Positions 39,071 to 51,735 of a stretch of DNA of 64,000 nt are shown here, piece after piece. The stretch's first letter is position 1. Each line of letters begins with the position of its first letter. Source of the DNA: Embiotoca jacksoni (lineage: Eukaryota; Chordata; Actinopteri; Embiotocidae); assembly GCA_022577435.1 (NCBI GenBank), contig JAKOON010000012.1, forward strand, positions 6,782,412 to 6,846,411. The letters are read 5' to 3'. A program made the position numbers and the translations under genes. The notes beneath the pieces were generated by a model. The model made no database searches. It was not told the DNA's origin and saw only the letters and a program-made list of their open reading frames with translations.

Positions 39071-39650
39071 GCACTTTCCTCTTTTTGTCACACATTTGTT
39101 TGCTGGCTATAGCTTCACATTTAGGGGACAAACTTGAGTGGTGTCATTCTTCTCATTTAACAACATAGATAGGCACATTTTCCAACATGTCACACATACT
39201 GTTGTCTGTATCACCGACCGGTTACGCTCTTAAAAGTTTTCTACAAAACTAGCATCCTTAAACCCAGAAACTGTCTTCCTCCAAGCTATTGCGGCTATCA
39301 CTTTAAATATCCCACAGTAGCTCACTCTGTTCTCCTCCATATTTAAAGAATTCATTAGGCTCATTATTCAGGAAGTAAAAGTTAAAAACTGATGAACAAG
39401 GATTACGCTTTCTGCCATTCTCTGACAGGGAGTGGCAGTCATTAGCAGAGATATTAATAGATGAGCTATTAGCTTAGGTCAGTGCTTTGTGTCAGACTCT
39501 GTTACACTGACTTTCTGTCTTCCTCCTCTGCTTTCCTTTCCCCTTTTCCCCAACACATCTCCTTTGTCTTGCTTCGCCCACGTCCAGCTTATCCACTCTG
39601 ATTCCCTACCTTGACTCGTTTATGCCTCTTCTCTTTTCCCTCTCTGTGTC

Positions 39651-39663
39651 GCGCGCACGCACG

Positions 39664-39760
<97 letters not shown>
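39651..39760. repeat. (CG)(CA)n(CT)n compound microsatellite
   Basis: A CGCA leader is followed by CA (39668-39726) and CT (39730-39760). Confidence 0.95.
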
Positions 39761-39762
<2 letters not shown>

Positions 39763-41930
39763 CCTCACTGTCATACACTGGCTCTCTCTGTCACTTCACT
39801 CACACAGCTCTCCTCGCTACAGGCCCAAACCACTTCCCCGCGGCGTTGTCTATCTAATCCTGTTTTCCATCATTCCGCGCCCTCCTCTCTTTTCTCACAC
39901 TAACATCGTGCTATTTCTCATCATAAATCCTCCCCCACCTCCCCCTCCTTTCGGTCATCACGCGTCATTTAATAACACACTCTCACCCCACTCCAACCCA
40001 TCTTTTCCTATCTCTCTTTACCACTTTTGCCGTGACCACGCTAAAGCAGATATATTGGAAAGCACAGTTTTTGTGTCCATCCACATCTGCATTGGACCTT
40101 TTTTTTTATAATATTAGAAAATAGTAAAGGGCCAAATTCCTTCTTCCATTTCTTTATATTGGAAATTATTTCATTTTGCTTCATCATCATCGTCTGGTGA
40201 GACGTGTATAACATTTCAATGAACATTGCTTTATATTCCTCATGGTTTTCAAGGTAAAGCTCTGTTCTGTCACATGTGGCCATCTATGTGATCGAATGCA
40301 GGTTTTCAGTAGAGCCAAAGACAAGAAACATCCTCACTGATTTTTGAGTTAAGACACTCATGCCAAGGTTCTTACCATTTACTGCAAAACTCCACATTTT
40401 ACTTTTGTGGTGTGATCCTGCCTATGTGATGCTCTGGAACTATCTGAGCGAGTCTGAGACACACAACCTCCCCTCTGGCAGAACCTGAGATGAATGATAT
40501 TTAAAGAAACACTTAAAATTCAGGTACAACTAAATGATGATACAGGAGGAGGCTGGGAAGGAGGAGGAAGTTACACCTCTAAAAGATGGCAGCAGTTGTA
40601 GCAGCAAGCATTCAAAGCACTAATGTGTGCTAAACGAATAAGCAACAAATTATTTTATGGAAAACCTACTATTGAAAATTTGTTATGGAACGACATGATT
40701 AAAAGGTATAGGGAACTCGTGACTCTAAAATGACTTTCATACCTGACTAACCTTCATATTTTCTTGTCTTGGTTGTCAGACTGAGCAAGTATTAAGCAGT
40801 AATTTTAACAAGGGTAAAAAATTCTACTTTTTAAAGGCGAGAATAATGTTTAGGGTTGATTGACTGAGAGCTGCACTGAAATTACAATATTTCATATTCT
40901 TGCATCATCTCACAACATGAATATAAAGATGTTTCAATAAATACACCTGTTTTACATTAACAGCTCCGCATGCTTACAAGCAATCACAGTGAATCAGAAA
41001 AAAATAGTCTCTTGGCTACTTCCTGTTGCTGTCTGGCTGCTGTAGAGGTGAGTGATGCAGACACAATTATTACAGGACCATTAGCTCAATATGATCTGAT
41101 ATAACTTATTCACAATCATGCCAATCACTCAACAATTTGAGTCCTGATAGGGAGATTTACTTAAACTGCGTCTTCATTCTAAATCCCTCCCTCGATTATT
41201 CACTCACTTCTCTAATAGTTCTCATTAGTTTACTCCATACTGAGCAGTAGTTTGAGATTTATGAATTTTTATTTTGTGTCATCACTGGCAGGTTCCTTCA
41301 GAGAAATATATTTAAAGGCACAATATTGTGTGTATAGCTCTAAAAATTTCAATCCATATTTTACGCTGACAAGTTGATAAAATGTTTCAGAACAATGGAC
41401 GTAATTGTTTAAATATGCAAATTTTGTTTGATTACATGTAAAAACTATTTTCAGTTCTTAACTACGTCTGTCAAACATTTTCAGGACAAAATGTCCTTCC
41501 TTTGCTATGTGTGGAATAACGACAACAAAAAAATAAATAAATAAAAAAGTTGATCTCCATCCTTCATCACGTGGCTTCAACCATAAACTCTGACTCCACT
41601 TTATTCCTCAATAATGACCTCTCTGTCCATCCCTCTCGCTTTAACAAATTCCCTCATTTCTTCCCAATCATCTTATCTCTCCTCTTATCACTCCTCCATT
41701 GTGGATCTGTGACCCACCTGAGAGAGAGACAAGTTAAGAAGCTGGGAGAAGACAGGAAGAAAGGAGGAGAGCTGCATTGGCTAAAGTTTCGATTTCACAG
41801 CAGACAAATAGGCTGACTTTACGTAGGTAACCTCTGTAAATGGGTTTTCGATCTCTAATTCTCAACAGATCCCTGTAAACGATTACATAAAGACACACGA
41901 GAGAGAGGACAAAAACAGAGAACGACAGAG

Positions 41931-41968
41931 AAGAAAAAGAAGAAGAAGCCTAAGAAGAAGAAGAAGAG
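41931..41968. repeat. GAA-rich simple repeat
   Basis: Two blocks of GAA units are separated by 'gcct'. Confidence 0.75.
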
Positions 41969-42895
41969 AGCGACTATTAAAGTACATATAAATTGACGAG
42001 TCACCTAAGAATTTCCCGGTGGTTTCTTAGTTTGGTCAGTGAGTCAGAATTTTCAGTTACACTGACTCCTACACTTAACAACACATAAACAAGTCAGCAT
42101 TTAAACACAGCTGCACACATATAACTGTCGTCCACACTGAATATGGTTGGAGGTCTGACCCTCACTGGGTTACTTCAGTTCGTTTATGTGCTCAGTGTTT
42201 TGGGAAAAGATCTAAAAGCTTATTTGTGGTCATTTTTAAATGAACTCCAGACACCACTGATGTCATTTAGTGTAACCTCGTAAACGAGGCATCTCATTAT
42301 TTAATTTTACACAGACACACTAACTGTTTCTTACCGACTGGCTGTAAAAGAGACACACAGCTCATGGCTGCCTTTTTGGCAAGTCTCCGCTTAAAAAAGT
42401 ACAATTCCATGAGACAAACAGAAACTAATGCACTTTCTTTCAAACTAACTTATTTTACTTTGTTCTTTGCCCAAATTATATTACAACGTTTTCTGTTTCT
42501 TAAAGGTAAAACTCCACCAATCACATATAAGCCTAGACACTATTATGCATGACGGCTGTAAAGGGAGCAGTATTACCACACACAGCGAAATTACTGTTTG
42601 TTTCATGAATTTGTTTGGCTCAGCACCTTGAAATTTATGGTGCTGCTATAAAGTCTTCAGCACTTTAGAGGTTTCCATTTTTATCCATCCATTAGAGAGG
42701 CATTCGAGCGGTTCTAAATTGATCCTGAAGTTTGACAATAGGACCAAACTTCCAGCCACAGTCATAAAGAACTTTCTTCAGTGACGTGGAGAACAAGGAC
42801 ACATTAACAAGCTGAAACTATAGAAAATGTAAAGGGGAAAAAAATAACAACCTATCCCAACAAGTCCTCCAACACATTAATATACTGTAGGTTGT

Positions 42896-43265
42896 TTGTT
42901 CCTACTTTTAAATTCAAGCCACAGTACTGATTCCTAAATTAGCACCCATTGTTAAACTCAGGCACAAAAACCCACTTGTTTAGGATTAGGGAAAGATAAA
43001 TGGTTTGGGTTGAAATGATTACTTGAACCGTGTTGGGCTTTCAAGTTACTAATTCCTTTAAGTTATGCAATCATCATCCTCATGGTAACAGTAAACACGG
43101 GTTTACAAAAACTGTTCTGACTTGTAGCTGGAAACGGGAAGCAATTGTACTATACCATCCACCCAACCAGCCTTTTCCGAACAAGGAAACCTCACATTAT
43201 ATGGACGTCATCTGAAGTGCGTCCTTCATCGCAACACCAGATTGTGGTTATTTATACAACAGTGA
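42896..43265. repeat. dispersed repeat, copy 1 of a diverged direct pair
   Basis: It shares ordered blocks with 51345-51735: a 'ttaaattcaagcc' block, 'ttaggg(a)aagataa(a)tgg', 'atcatcctcatggtaacagtaaa' and 'ccatccaccca'. Spacing is similar in both copies and they have the same orientation. The family is unidentified, no terminal repeats were recognised, and boundaries are approximate. Confidence 0.55.
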
Positions 43266-44257
43266 GCGGTCGCTCAACTTAAATAGATAACTGTGGGTCG
43301 TTATAAGCTGCTCGCTCAACAGATCCACAGTATGGGGTCGGTTTTTGGAGGTGAACAGTTTCATTTATGCATTCTGTTACGCTTATCCAATGTGGGGTGG
43401 TCGGTCTATCTTAGTAGGAATTGGGAGGAATGAGCGGTACACCCCGTACAGGATGCTCCCCTTGACAACTTCAAGTGTCCACTTTGTACAACACATGATT
43501 GTGGACTGCTGGAACAAAAACAAGAGCCCGTGCAGAAAATGGGAGAACTTGTATGCTCCACACAGAGAGAACCCAAAGACAATAACAGTCTTTTTTGTGT
43601 GTAAAACGTACAATGTTATACAACAACTGCTGAAATATTACTGAATTACGACAATTAGTCACAAAAATATCTAGGTACAGCCATTTGCATATCTTTGGAT
43701 TTTGGACTTCTCATATTAAAAAAACGGCTAGATGTTGTTACATTGGGCTCTCATTAATTGTAAGGCCATTTTTTACCACTTTCTGACATCTCATGGACTG
43801 AACTATTCATCTAAAAATAATCAGACTGATTTATTATGGAAATGGCACTAAATCTGAAAACTGTAATATGTTCTAGAGTAAAGATTCACCTCCTGTGAGA
43901 GCACACTCACGTAAACATGCACATAATTACTCAGAAATCTAATTTCAAGGAGAATTTTTCTTTTGGTCATCAGTCTATGAATCAGCAGATTTACGGTCAT
44001 GCTAAGAGTTTTAAGCCAATGAAGAGAGAGAAAGAGAGAGAAAGAGCTCTTAATAAGCCTGATCTGTACTTTCTGTTTATTCCGTCTCAGTTCAAATTGC
44101 TCCAAGGAGCGGCTTGTTCGAAAAGTAATTCTCCTCCACCATATTTAATTGTTTTATTGTGTCATTACTTCATGTTGCCGAAGCATTAACGCACCGCGCA
44201 TTCTACTATGCCTATTAAACTGTAATGGCTCTACAAAGCAATATACGTCGTGATCAG

Positions 44258-44319
44258 ACACACACACACACACGCACACACACACACACACGCACACACA
44301 CGCACACACACGCACACAC
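44258..44319. repeat. (CA)n microsatellite, imperfect
   Basis: A CA run of 62 nt with regular CG interruptions. Confidence 0.9.
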
Positions 44320-44896
44320 TATTAAACGTACACGCACTATTAAGCGCCAATGGTGCCAGAGAGTGATATGAGGCAATATTGCAGGCGAGCAATCTGATGA
44401 AGTGTGCAGAAACAGTCATTAGCTGAGTCGTCGTCCTTGTTCGTTTTACCACACACTCAACATCTTAACGAAGGAGCTGCGTTGCTTTCACACTGCAACA
44501 GCTTATAATCACTTGCAGAAACATTATCAGAATATGACACACACACAGACACACACACTCACTGTCACTCATTTATACGCAACGTGAAAACCCGCCGACA
44601 GTTTTTCTCATTTCTCTTAACTTTTTAGACAAACTGTGGAGAGAGTCTGAGAATATGTGCATACATTACGCCGCGTGTAAATGCAAGCTAGCGGGAGAAA
44701 GTCTTAAATGTTTCTGAGAGTGGAAGAGGAAGTAATAAGATGAGTGGAGTGCGTTTGCTGAGAGAGAGAGAGATGATGGATTGTTGAGGAGAGGCAGGTG
44801 AAGCTGAATATCTCCCTACAGCGCTGGTCATAAAGCAAGAGAGCAGCCTCCTCACCAACAACACAATGAGATCAAATAACCCCTAGTGCCTCTAAG

Positions 44897-44941
44897 CACA
44901 CATACACACACATATACACACATACACACACATATACACAC
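44897..44941. repeat. tandem (cacacatatacacacatacac) repeat
   Basis: About two copies of a roughly 22-bp CA/TA unit. Confidence 0.75.
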
Positions 44942-45309
44942 TTGGAGGTGAAAGCAACATCAGTGGATGGCACTGATATTCAGGTTTCGCTCTGTTTTGA
45001 AACATCCATCATATTCTGGAGCAGAAAGAGAGGCAATGAAAGTATAAAGGCGAGCCCTCTTTGACACACTCCTTCCCCCCGTATCTCTAGCAAAAGCACA
45101 TATATGCGCACACGCACGGGGAGCGTGCACGCAGATAAATACACAGAAGTCCGTGAAGTATGCAGGTGAGAGGAGGTTGAAGTGGAAGAACAAATCCAAG
45201 TAGGAAGGTGGAGGAGGGGAAATAAACCAAAGTGCTCAAGAGGAAGAAGGGTCACCGATGGGAGAAACCCTTCAGGGCTCAGAATGGGGATTAGGACCCA
45301 AGCAGTGTT

Positions 45310-45321
45310 TGTGTGTGTGTG

Positions 45322-45366
<45 letters not shown>
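45310..45366. repeat. (TG)n microsatellite
   Basis: It is a TG run of 57 nt with one TT slip near 45323. Confidence 0.95.
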
Positions 45367-45368
<2 letters not shown>

Positions 45369-45949
45369 CGCTAGTGCGTGTGTGTGAAAAACGGAGAAAG
45401 AAAAGAGGAATGGCATCAATCTTGCCGAATCTGATCGTTACTTTTTTTCATAACAATAAACCTGTGAGCAAGGCATTTTACAACCAGCATCCGTCACAAA
45501 GCCTTGACACCACCACAGTCCTTCACCCTTTCTGTCCCCGACAGTCATTAACAGGCCTCTCTGATTTCTCGCTTTGGTCTCCTATAGTGCGTGTGCACTT
45601 GTTTGTGCGCGTTTGTCCACACGTGAGACTCCCCACTGCTGCACAATGTGTGAGGAATTTCATGCTATAATCAGTTGGGGACCGGAACACACGGCAAACA
45701 AAGCAATCCACACAAACGACGCACCATCTCTTCGCGCACACACAACGCAGCTTATAGGGGCACACAAGCATCATGTTGCACACATACACACAAATACCTC
45801 CCGGACAGGCTGGTGAGACACAGTCGGCTCTGAGATTCTGCACTTTGCCCTCTTCTGCAGATGGACCAATTACATGATCAGATGTGGTCTGCTACACCGC
45901 GGCCACACAAGAAACCGTGCAAGTTCAAATGCTCTCTCCGTGTAAAATT

Positions 45950-45981
45950 CACACTCACACTCACACACACACGCACGCACG

Positions 45982-46018
<37 letters not shown>
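45950..46018. repeat. (CA)n microsatellite with (CGCA) block
   Basis: CA repeats are interrupted by three to four CGCA units near 45972-45987, followed by pure CA. Confidence 0.95.
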
Positions 46019-46020
<2 letters not shown>

Positions 46021-46215
46021 ATAGGATGCCAGATCATAAAAACATCCACCAGCATGGTCCTGGGGGCTAATTTAGGATTAGTGTGCGCGATGCTCAAAAC
46101 AGCCTAAAACATGCTCACATTGATATGGAAATTAGACCAATCTACCACTGGCACAAATGCCTAAAAAACAGTCACTTAAATGGCTGTAAAAAAACAAAAC
46201 AGTTTGTACATGCAT

Positions 46216-46216
<1 letters not shown>

Positions 46217-46273
<57 letters not shown>
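46217..46273. repeat. (CA)n microsatellite
   Basis: It is a pure CA run of 57 nt. Confidence 0.95.
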
Positions 46274-46276
<3 letters not shown>

Positions 46277-46682
46277 GATATGCATATGAATGGTATGCGA
46301 GGGATCTGTCCCAGAGCTTGGTTGTGCCTATCAAAGGCTCGTCTCTCCCAGAGACCAGTGGAGGCCCAGCATTACACACTTAGCATTAGAATACATCAAT
46401 GGCACAGGAATGGAGGCACGCAGGCATTCATACTCAGAAAACCCACCTTCAGCCTCTATCTTCCCCTTTTCACTCCCTCTTTGGTCCATCCCAGCCCTCC
46501 ACCCCCACTGTTAGCCCTCTCCTATTATCTCCCGCTCCTCTTATTCCACCCACTCCTCCCAATCTCCTTCTCCGTCTTAAGACTCTTCTCCCCCTCCTCT
46601 CCAGAAGGAAGCCTTTTTAACCGTGACCAGAACTCAGAGCTGCATGGACCGTGACCACATAGCCATACAACACCAGATAGGC

Positions 46683-46683
<1 letters not shown>

Positions 46684-46734
<51 letters not shown>
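46684..46734. repeat. (GT)n microsatellite
   Basis: It is a pure GT run of 51 nt. Confidence 0.95.
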
Positions 46735-46735
<1 letters not shown>

Positions 46736-46930
46736 CTGACATAAAATAGTCATAGTTAGGCCTGCCACTGTTCAGTCACCCTCTGTGTTGTGAGTGTCTG
46801 AGCAGGCTGCCTCAGATCCTGTTTAGCTGTCTGGCCATCAGCATTCAGTCCAACACTTCACTGACTAACTGACAAACTCCACTTAATGGAATCAAACTTG
46901 GCCCATCAAATGTGTGTCAGTGCATGTATT

Positions 46931-46935
<5 letters not shown>

Positions 46936-47015
<80 letters not shown>
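46936..47015. repeat. (GT)n microsatellite
   Basis: It is a pure GT run of 80 nt. Confidence 0.95.
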
Positions 47016-47018
<3 letters not shown>

Positions 47019-47235
47019 AGTGTGTGTGTGTATGCCCCATCACTTGTCTGTCGATACTCAGACAGCCTTCAGCCAGAGAAAAGGAGAGAGAGGCAAGAAA
47101 AAAACAAGCCAGCTCTCCTTTGCTCTCTAATTACAAATGACAAACCTGCTACCAAGAGTCGGTCTGGCACCTGACGACGCATGATAACCTCTCAGCTCTC
47201 TGCCGATATTCAGTGACAGACTGGAGGCGATCTCC

Positions 47236-47237
<2 letters not shown>

Positions 47238-47303
<66 letters not shown>
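47238..47303. repeat. (GT)n microsatellite
   Basis: It is a pure GT run of 66 nt. Confidence 0.95.
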
Positions 47304-47304
<1 letters not shown>

Positions 47305-49218
47305 TATGGAGGTGTTGACTGACAGATTAAAACAAGAACAGCAAATCAAACAGTGTCCTGCCCGATGGCTCTGATTTCCAATGACAAAGCAAGAAGTCTA
47401 CGACCAATATCTCACCTGTCCTCGTCATCTTCCTCTCTTCATTGCCCTTTTAGTTTCCCATCCTCTACTTTACTTTCATCGATTTTCTCCTTCCTTCCTT
47501 TCTTCCCCTCTCATGATCTCATTCTCGATCCCTTCTGCATCATTTGAAAACCAGCCCTTCGTCTTGAGATCATCCATTTCCTCCCTGTTGCATAATAATC
47601 AGGTTAACACTACATTGTAGCTTGTACTCTTTACTGATTATTATCTCTAATGCCATTTTAATGATATAAAAGGCCATATACTCCGTGTGTCATATGATAT
47701 GATATCCTCACACCCTACAGGGAGGCGGTAACCTGGTCTCTCCCCCTCCTGTTCTTCACACTCTGCTCAACTGTGCTGTTTTAGACAAACTGTATGAGGT
47801 TGTTGAGGATCAATAATAGTGCAGCTATGTTCCCTAAAAACTGATATGTAAACAATACGCATTTGTTTAAAAGTCCATACAGGAGCTGTTCTGTTGCATT
47901 TAAACCTCATCTTGATCAGAGGAGATGCTTACAACAAGTTCAAACTTTATGCATCAGTAATAAAAACAATACGTTTGCACATAGAGATTAGTTGTTACCA
48001 AAAAAGTTAAACATATACTACAAATAGTAACTTCCTGTTTAAGTGTTAATAGCTTTTGATTGGATAGTGGCTGCTGTGAATTTTTCCTAGAACCATGACA
48101 TCACTCGCTACAACACTATTAATTTTACAGATACAAATAATTTCAGTAAATGACTCATTTGAAATGGATGAATAGTTATGAAGAACTTATAAAAGACTTT
48201 ACACAGAGACTGAATGAGAGCTGTAGCAAACCAGTCTAGGAGGAATTTTTGGTACTCTCTGTCCATGTTGCCAAAAAAACGAGCAACAAAGTTTCTTCTT
48301 GGCTTGGAAATAGCAGCCAGGAAGATAATCTCACCATGAGAAACATTCAGTTGCTGTACTGGAACTTTTAGTCACAGCACAAGTCACATGCAGAGTTGAA
48401 ATTGGATTGTGAATGTTCAAATTTATCATTTTGCTTTGAGGAGATACTTCTTTTTTTTTCTTCTTTTTTTTTTTTTAATTATTACAATCTCGTCTTAAAC
48501 TGCCCAAAAATGATTCAAATTAGAAACTGTGATCTGAAATGAGCCACCATTGGCTACCAGCTTTTGGACGTCCTAAATATTAGGTACTAATTTAATTTGG
48601 CAACATAAAGCATTAAGATTTGATACTCATCCCTGGAACGTGTATAAAAGTAATCTAAAATGTATAAAAATGGATCGGAGAAGAGAGATAAAGCAAGAAA
48701 AAGAGGCGCTGAGACTCAGACACACCAACACCGCCCTGAATGCTCCACAGACATGGGTTCACGCTACAGGAGTGAGCTTACACTTCTTCCCATTCACGCA
48801 TGGTATTGAGTTAGCATTGACACCCCGCTGAATAGCCTTGTGAAGGCACAGGGCAATGCTAACCGGGAGGCTCTATCGCTAGCCGCCCTGCTCCTTGGCG
48901 GAATAGCCGGGGCAGCATTGATATGGTAATGTCAGGGACGTTTCAGGGCCAAAGCTTGGGACCGTGGGTGCGCTGTGATCCTCCAAGCCCAAAAAGGACA
49001 GATCTCCAGGGCATTGTGATTTCCCCAGTCAAGGCCCTGAGTGATCAGGATAAGCCCGTCCATGCTGCTTTAGTGCTGTCACTCAGTCGCTATTGTGGTC
49101 ATGTGAACAGCCATTTTCATCACAATTGACCTCGGTTTTGGCAGTACTGTTCTGCCGGGCCCTCCTTTCTCTATTCTTCGGTGCCCTCCCCTCCTTCCTT
49201 TTTGCCCTCCATCAATGA

Positions 49219-49271
49219 TTTTTTTTTTTTTTTTTTTTCTGTCTGGTCTTTCTTGTTGTGAGCTCTCTCTG

Positions 49272-49306
<35 letters not shown>
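49219..49306. repeat. two poly-T runs
   Basis: Runs of 20 T (49219-49238) and 33 T (49274-49306) flank a 35-nt pyrimidine-rich spacer. They may be the A-tail of a minus-strand retroposed element, but no body was recognised. Confidence 0.85.
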
Positions 49307-49310
<4 letters not shown>

Positions 49311-50713
49311 GCAACAGAGGCCAACAGATATGGCAGATATGCAGAGTTAAACTGGTTTCTCTTACTATCCTCTCGCATGTCCTCAGCTCTCTAAGAGAAG
49401 GGTGACATGGAGACTTTGATTATCTGAATTGATAGTGTAAAAAATAGCAACGCGTGATGCAACACATATGCTGGAATTTACTGCTCACCTCGGGGGGAAA
49501 AACACTGTGAGCAATAATTTACAACACACAGAGCGGGTGGGCGTATAGGTGTCATCATTGTTTTATTCAATCAAAATTTAGCAAACAGGACAGCATGCTG
49601 TGTGTTTTTCTGTATGTTTGTGTGTTGAGGCGAGTGTTCTCTTCTTGCTCCATTTTATTTGATCAGGGCTCGGAGAAAATAACAATGTCGTCCTTTGAAG
49701 AATCTGTGGGAGGTAATGACAGCGATTGTCCCATGAAACGAGATTTCCCTGCACATATAAGTGAATATGTGTGCATGTGAATGTATGGAGGTGAGAAAGC
49801 AGAGGGGGGAAATGGGAAGAGAGGTAGGAGAGGGAGGAAAGTGAGAAGCATGCATATGTATGGGTCTAATACATGTGGGTAATGTGTGTGGGTGGTATGC
49901 TTGTAGGCTGTGGGGCATTCACATGCCTTCTTTCTTGCTTTCTTTCTGCACCTCACCACCACACAAACACACCCACAGAGTCATGCACACACACACACAC
50001 ACATATATACTAGAATGGGAGGAGAGTTCGCCTGGCTGCGAAGAACTCTGCTCCATCAACACAACACATCCTATTTCACATCTCCTCCCACATTGCCATC
50101 TCCCTCTCCACCACCTTTATTTCTCTCTCTCCCGGGAAGTGACACAGAATTCTTTTTAACTGCAGTACATTCATTACAACAACCCTGCAACCCCCACATC
50201 CTCCATACACCCCACCATCCCCACACCACCCCATACACGACTCTCTTTCTCCCTCCCGATCATAGAAGTGAAATAAAGACGGTATATGTATCCAACTCCA
50301 GCAGCCGTCCTGAACTTCCCGCTTTCATCAAAAACAAGACAGTCAAAGAGGACGCAGAACTTGGCTGAGAGAGATTATAAACACTCATTCATATGCAGTC
50401 TTACTACTGCGGCACTAACACATTCCTGCACCTCAATGCGTAGGAGCTGAGCGTAGAGCCTACAGACAGCGTGGGTGTTAGCACTGAGGCCAGCCAGCAT
50501 CGCTAGCTCTCAGCCATCCTCGTTCTATCTCCCACCACTGACATCCATTGACTCTGCTCACGGTACAAACATGTACACACAGAGACGCAGCTGTCCCTCC
50601 TATAAATGCATGTGAACTAAAAAAATATATCCAAAATGCACACTAAAGGTCAAAAGTATGGGGATATTCATGAATCACGCACTCACGCACGCACGCACCC
50701 ACACAGAAACAGA

Positions 50714-50721
50714 CCCCCCCC

Positions 50722-50763
<42 letters not shown>
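50714..50763. repeat. (C)n(CA)n simple repeat
   Basis: Eleven C's are followed by a CA run of 40 nt. Confidence 0.95.
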
Positions 50764-50766
<3 letters not shown>

Positions 50767-51344
50767 CTCAGATAATGTTGGATGAACAGATACTATATAC
50801 AGTGAGTGAATAGAAATTCATCAATTTCCATTGTAGGCAATGTGGCAAATCAATGACTGGGACTGCTTAATGGAATTCATGGATTTGTACAGCTGTGATG
50901 GAGCGCATGGACAGACATTTCCATTTGGTTATGATATCTACATAGATGGTTTCTCAATACAATTTTCAGCAGTTAACAATGTACACACAGCTCTTGCACA
51001 CTAAAAATTTGCATCGAGAGATGTACCATCATTGTACAGGAAAATCCTGAACACTGAAACGGTTAGACTTGAAATTTAGCCGATAAGACTGTGATGTCCA
51101 ACATACTGTAAAATTACAATTTAAGGCTGCAAATTATGATTCTCATTATCAGTAAATCTCTCAATAATTCATGTGTTCCCATCACATTTCAATTTCCTTG
51201 AGCCCAAGGTGATTCCTTTAAATAGGTCTTTGTGTGTCCAGCTACCCAAATTCCAAAGATATTCCATTTTAAATTACCGAATATAAAACACAGGGAAATT
51301 TGCACATTTTTGTCGATTGACTAATCAATAATTCAAATGATTAT

Positions 51345-51735
51345 TTTAACAACACATCCTCCAACCTTCAAATTCAACCCACAGGAGTTTTTCGTATTAG
51401 CCCTCTGGTTGAGTTTATGCACAAAAAACACTTGGTTAGGGGAAGATAATGGACTGGACCTGAACAGTGCTGTGCCTTACAGTTACTCCTTCCTTAAAGT
51501 TACACAACCTTTATCATCGTGGCAACAGTAAATATGGTTTTAAAAATATTAACTTGTGGTTTAAAATGTGAAGCAAACACCGCTCTTCAACAAGGCCGCT
51601 GTTGTATCGAACCATCCACCATCCATTCATCTAACCCACCTCCTCTGATCAAGGAAAATCTCACTTTGTAGACCCCATTTAAACTGGATTACTGGTTCGG
51701 GACACCAGGTAATTGTTTTTATACGACCGCCAGAA
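51345..51735. repeat. dispersed repeat, copy 2 of a diverged direct pair
   Basis: It is the counterpart of 42896-43265, with 'ttcaaattcaaccc', 'ggttaggggaagataatgg', 'atcatcgtggcaacagtaaa' and 'accatccaccatccattc' in the same order. Divergence is high, so the copies are old or came from independent insertions of one family. Confidence 0.55.

Larger units (their letters stand above)
37807..42895 (-). other. efna3: efna3 intron 1, AT-rich part
   Basis: This is mostly AT-rich unique-looking sequence with homeodomain-type TAAT motifs around 38000-38560, a dispersed repeat at 38949-39070, a CA/CT compound array at 39651-39760 and a GAA-rich run at 41931-41968. No coding signal was recognised. Confidence 0.7.

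Noticed and set aside
49219..49306. Two poly-T runs as the tail of a processed pseudogene
   Set aside because: No gene-like body on the minus strand and no flanking duplications were seen.
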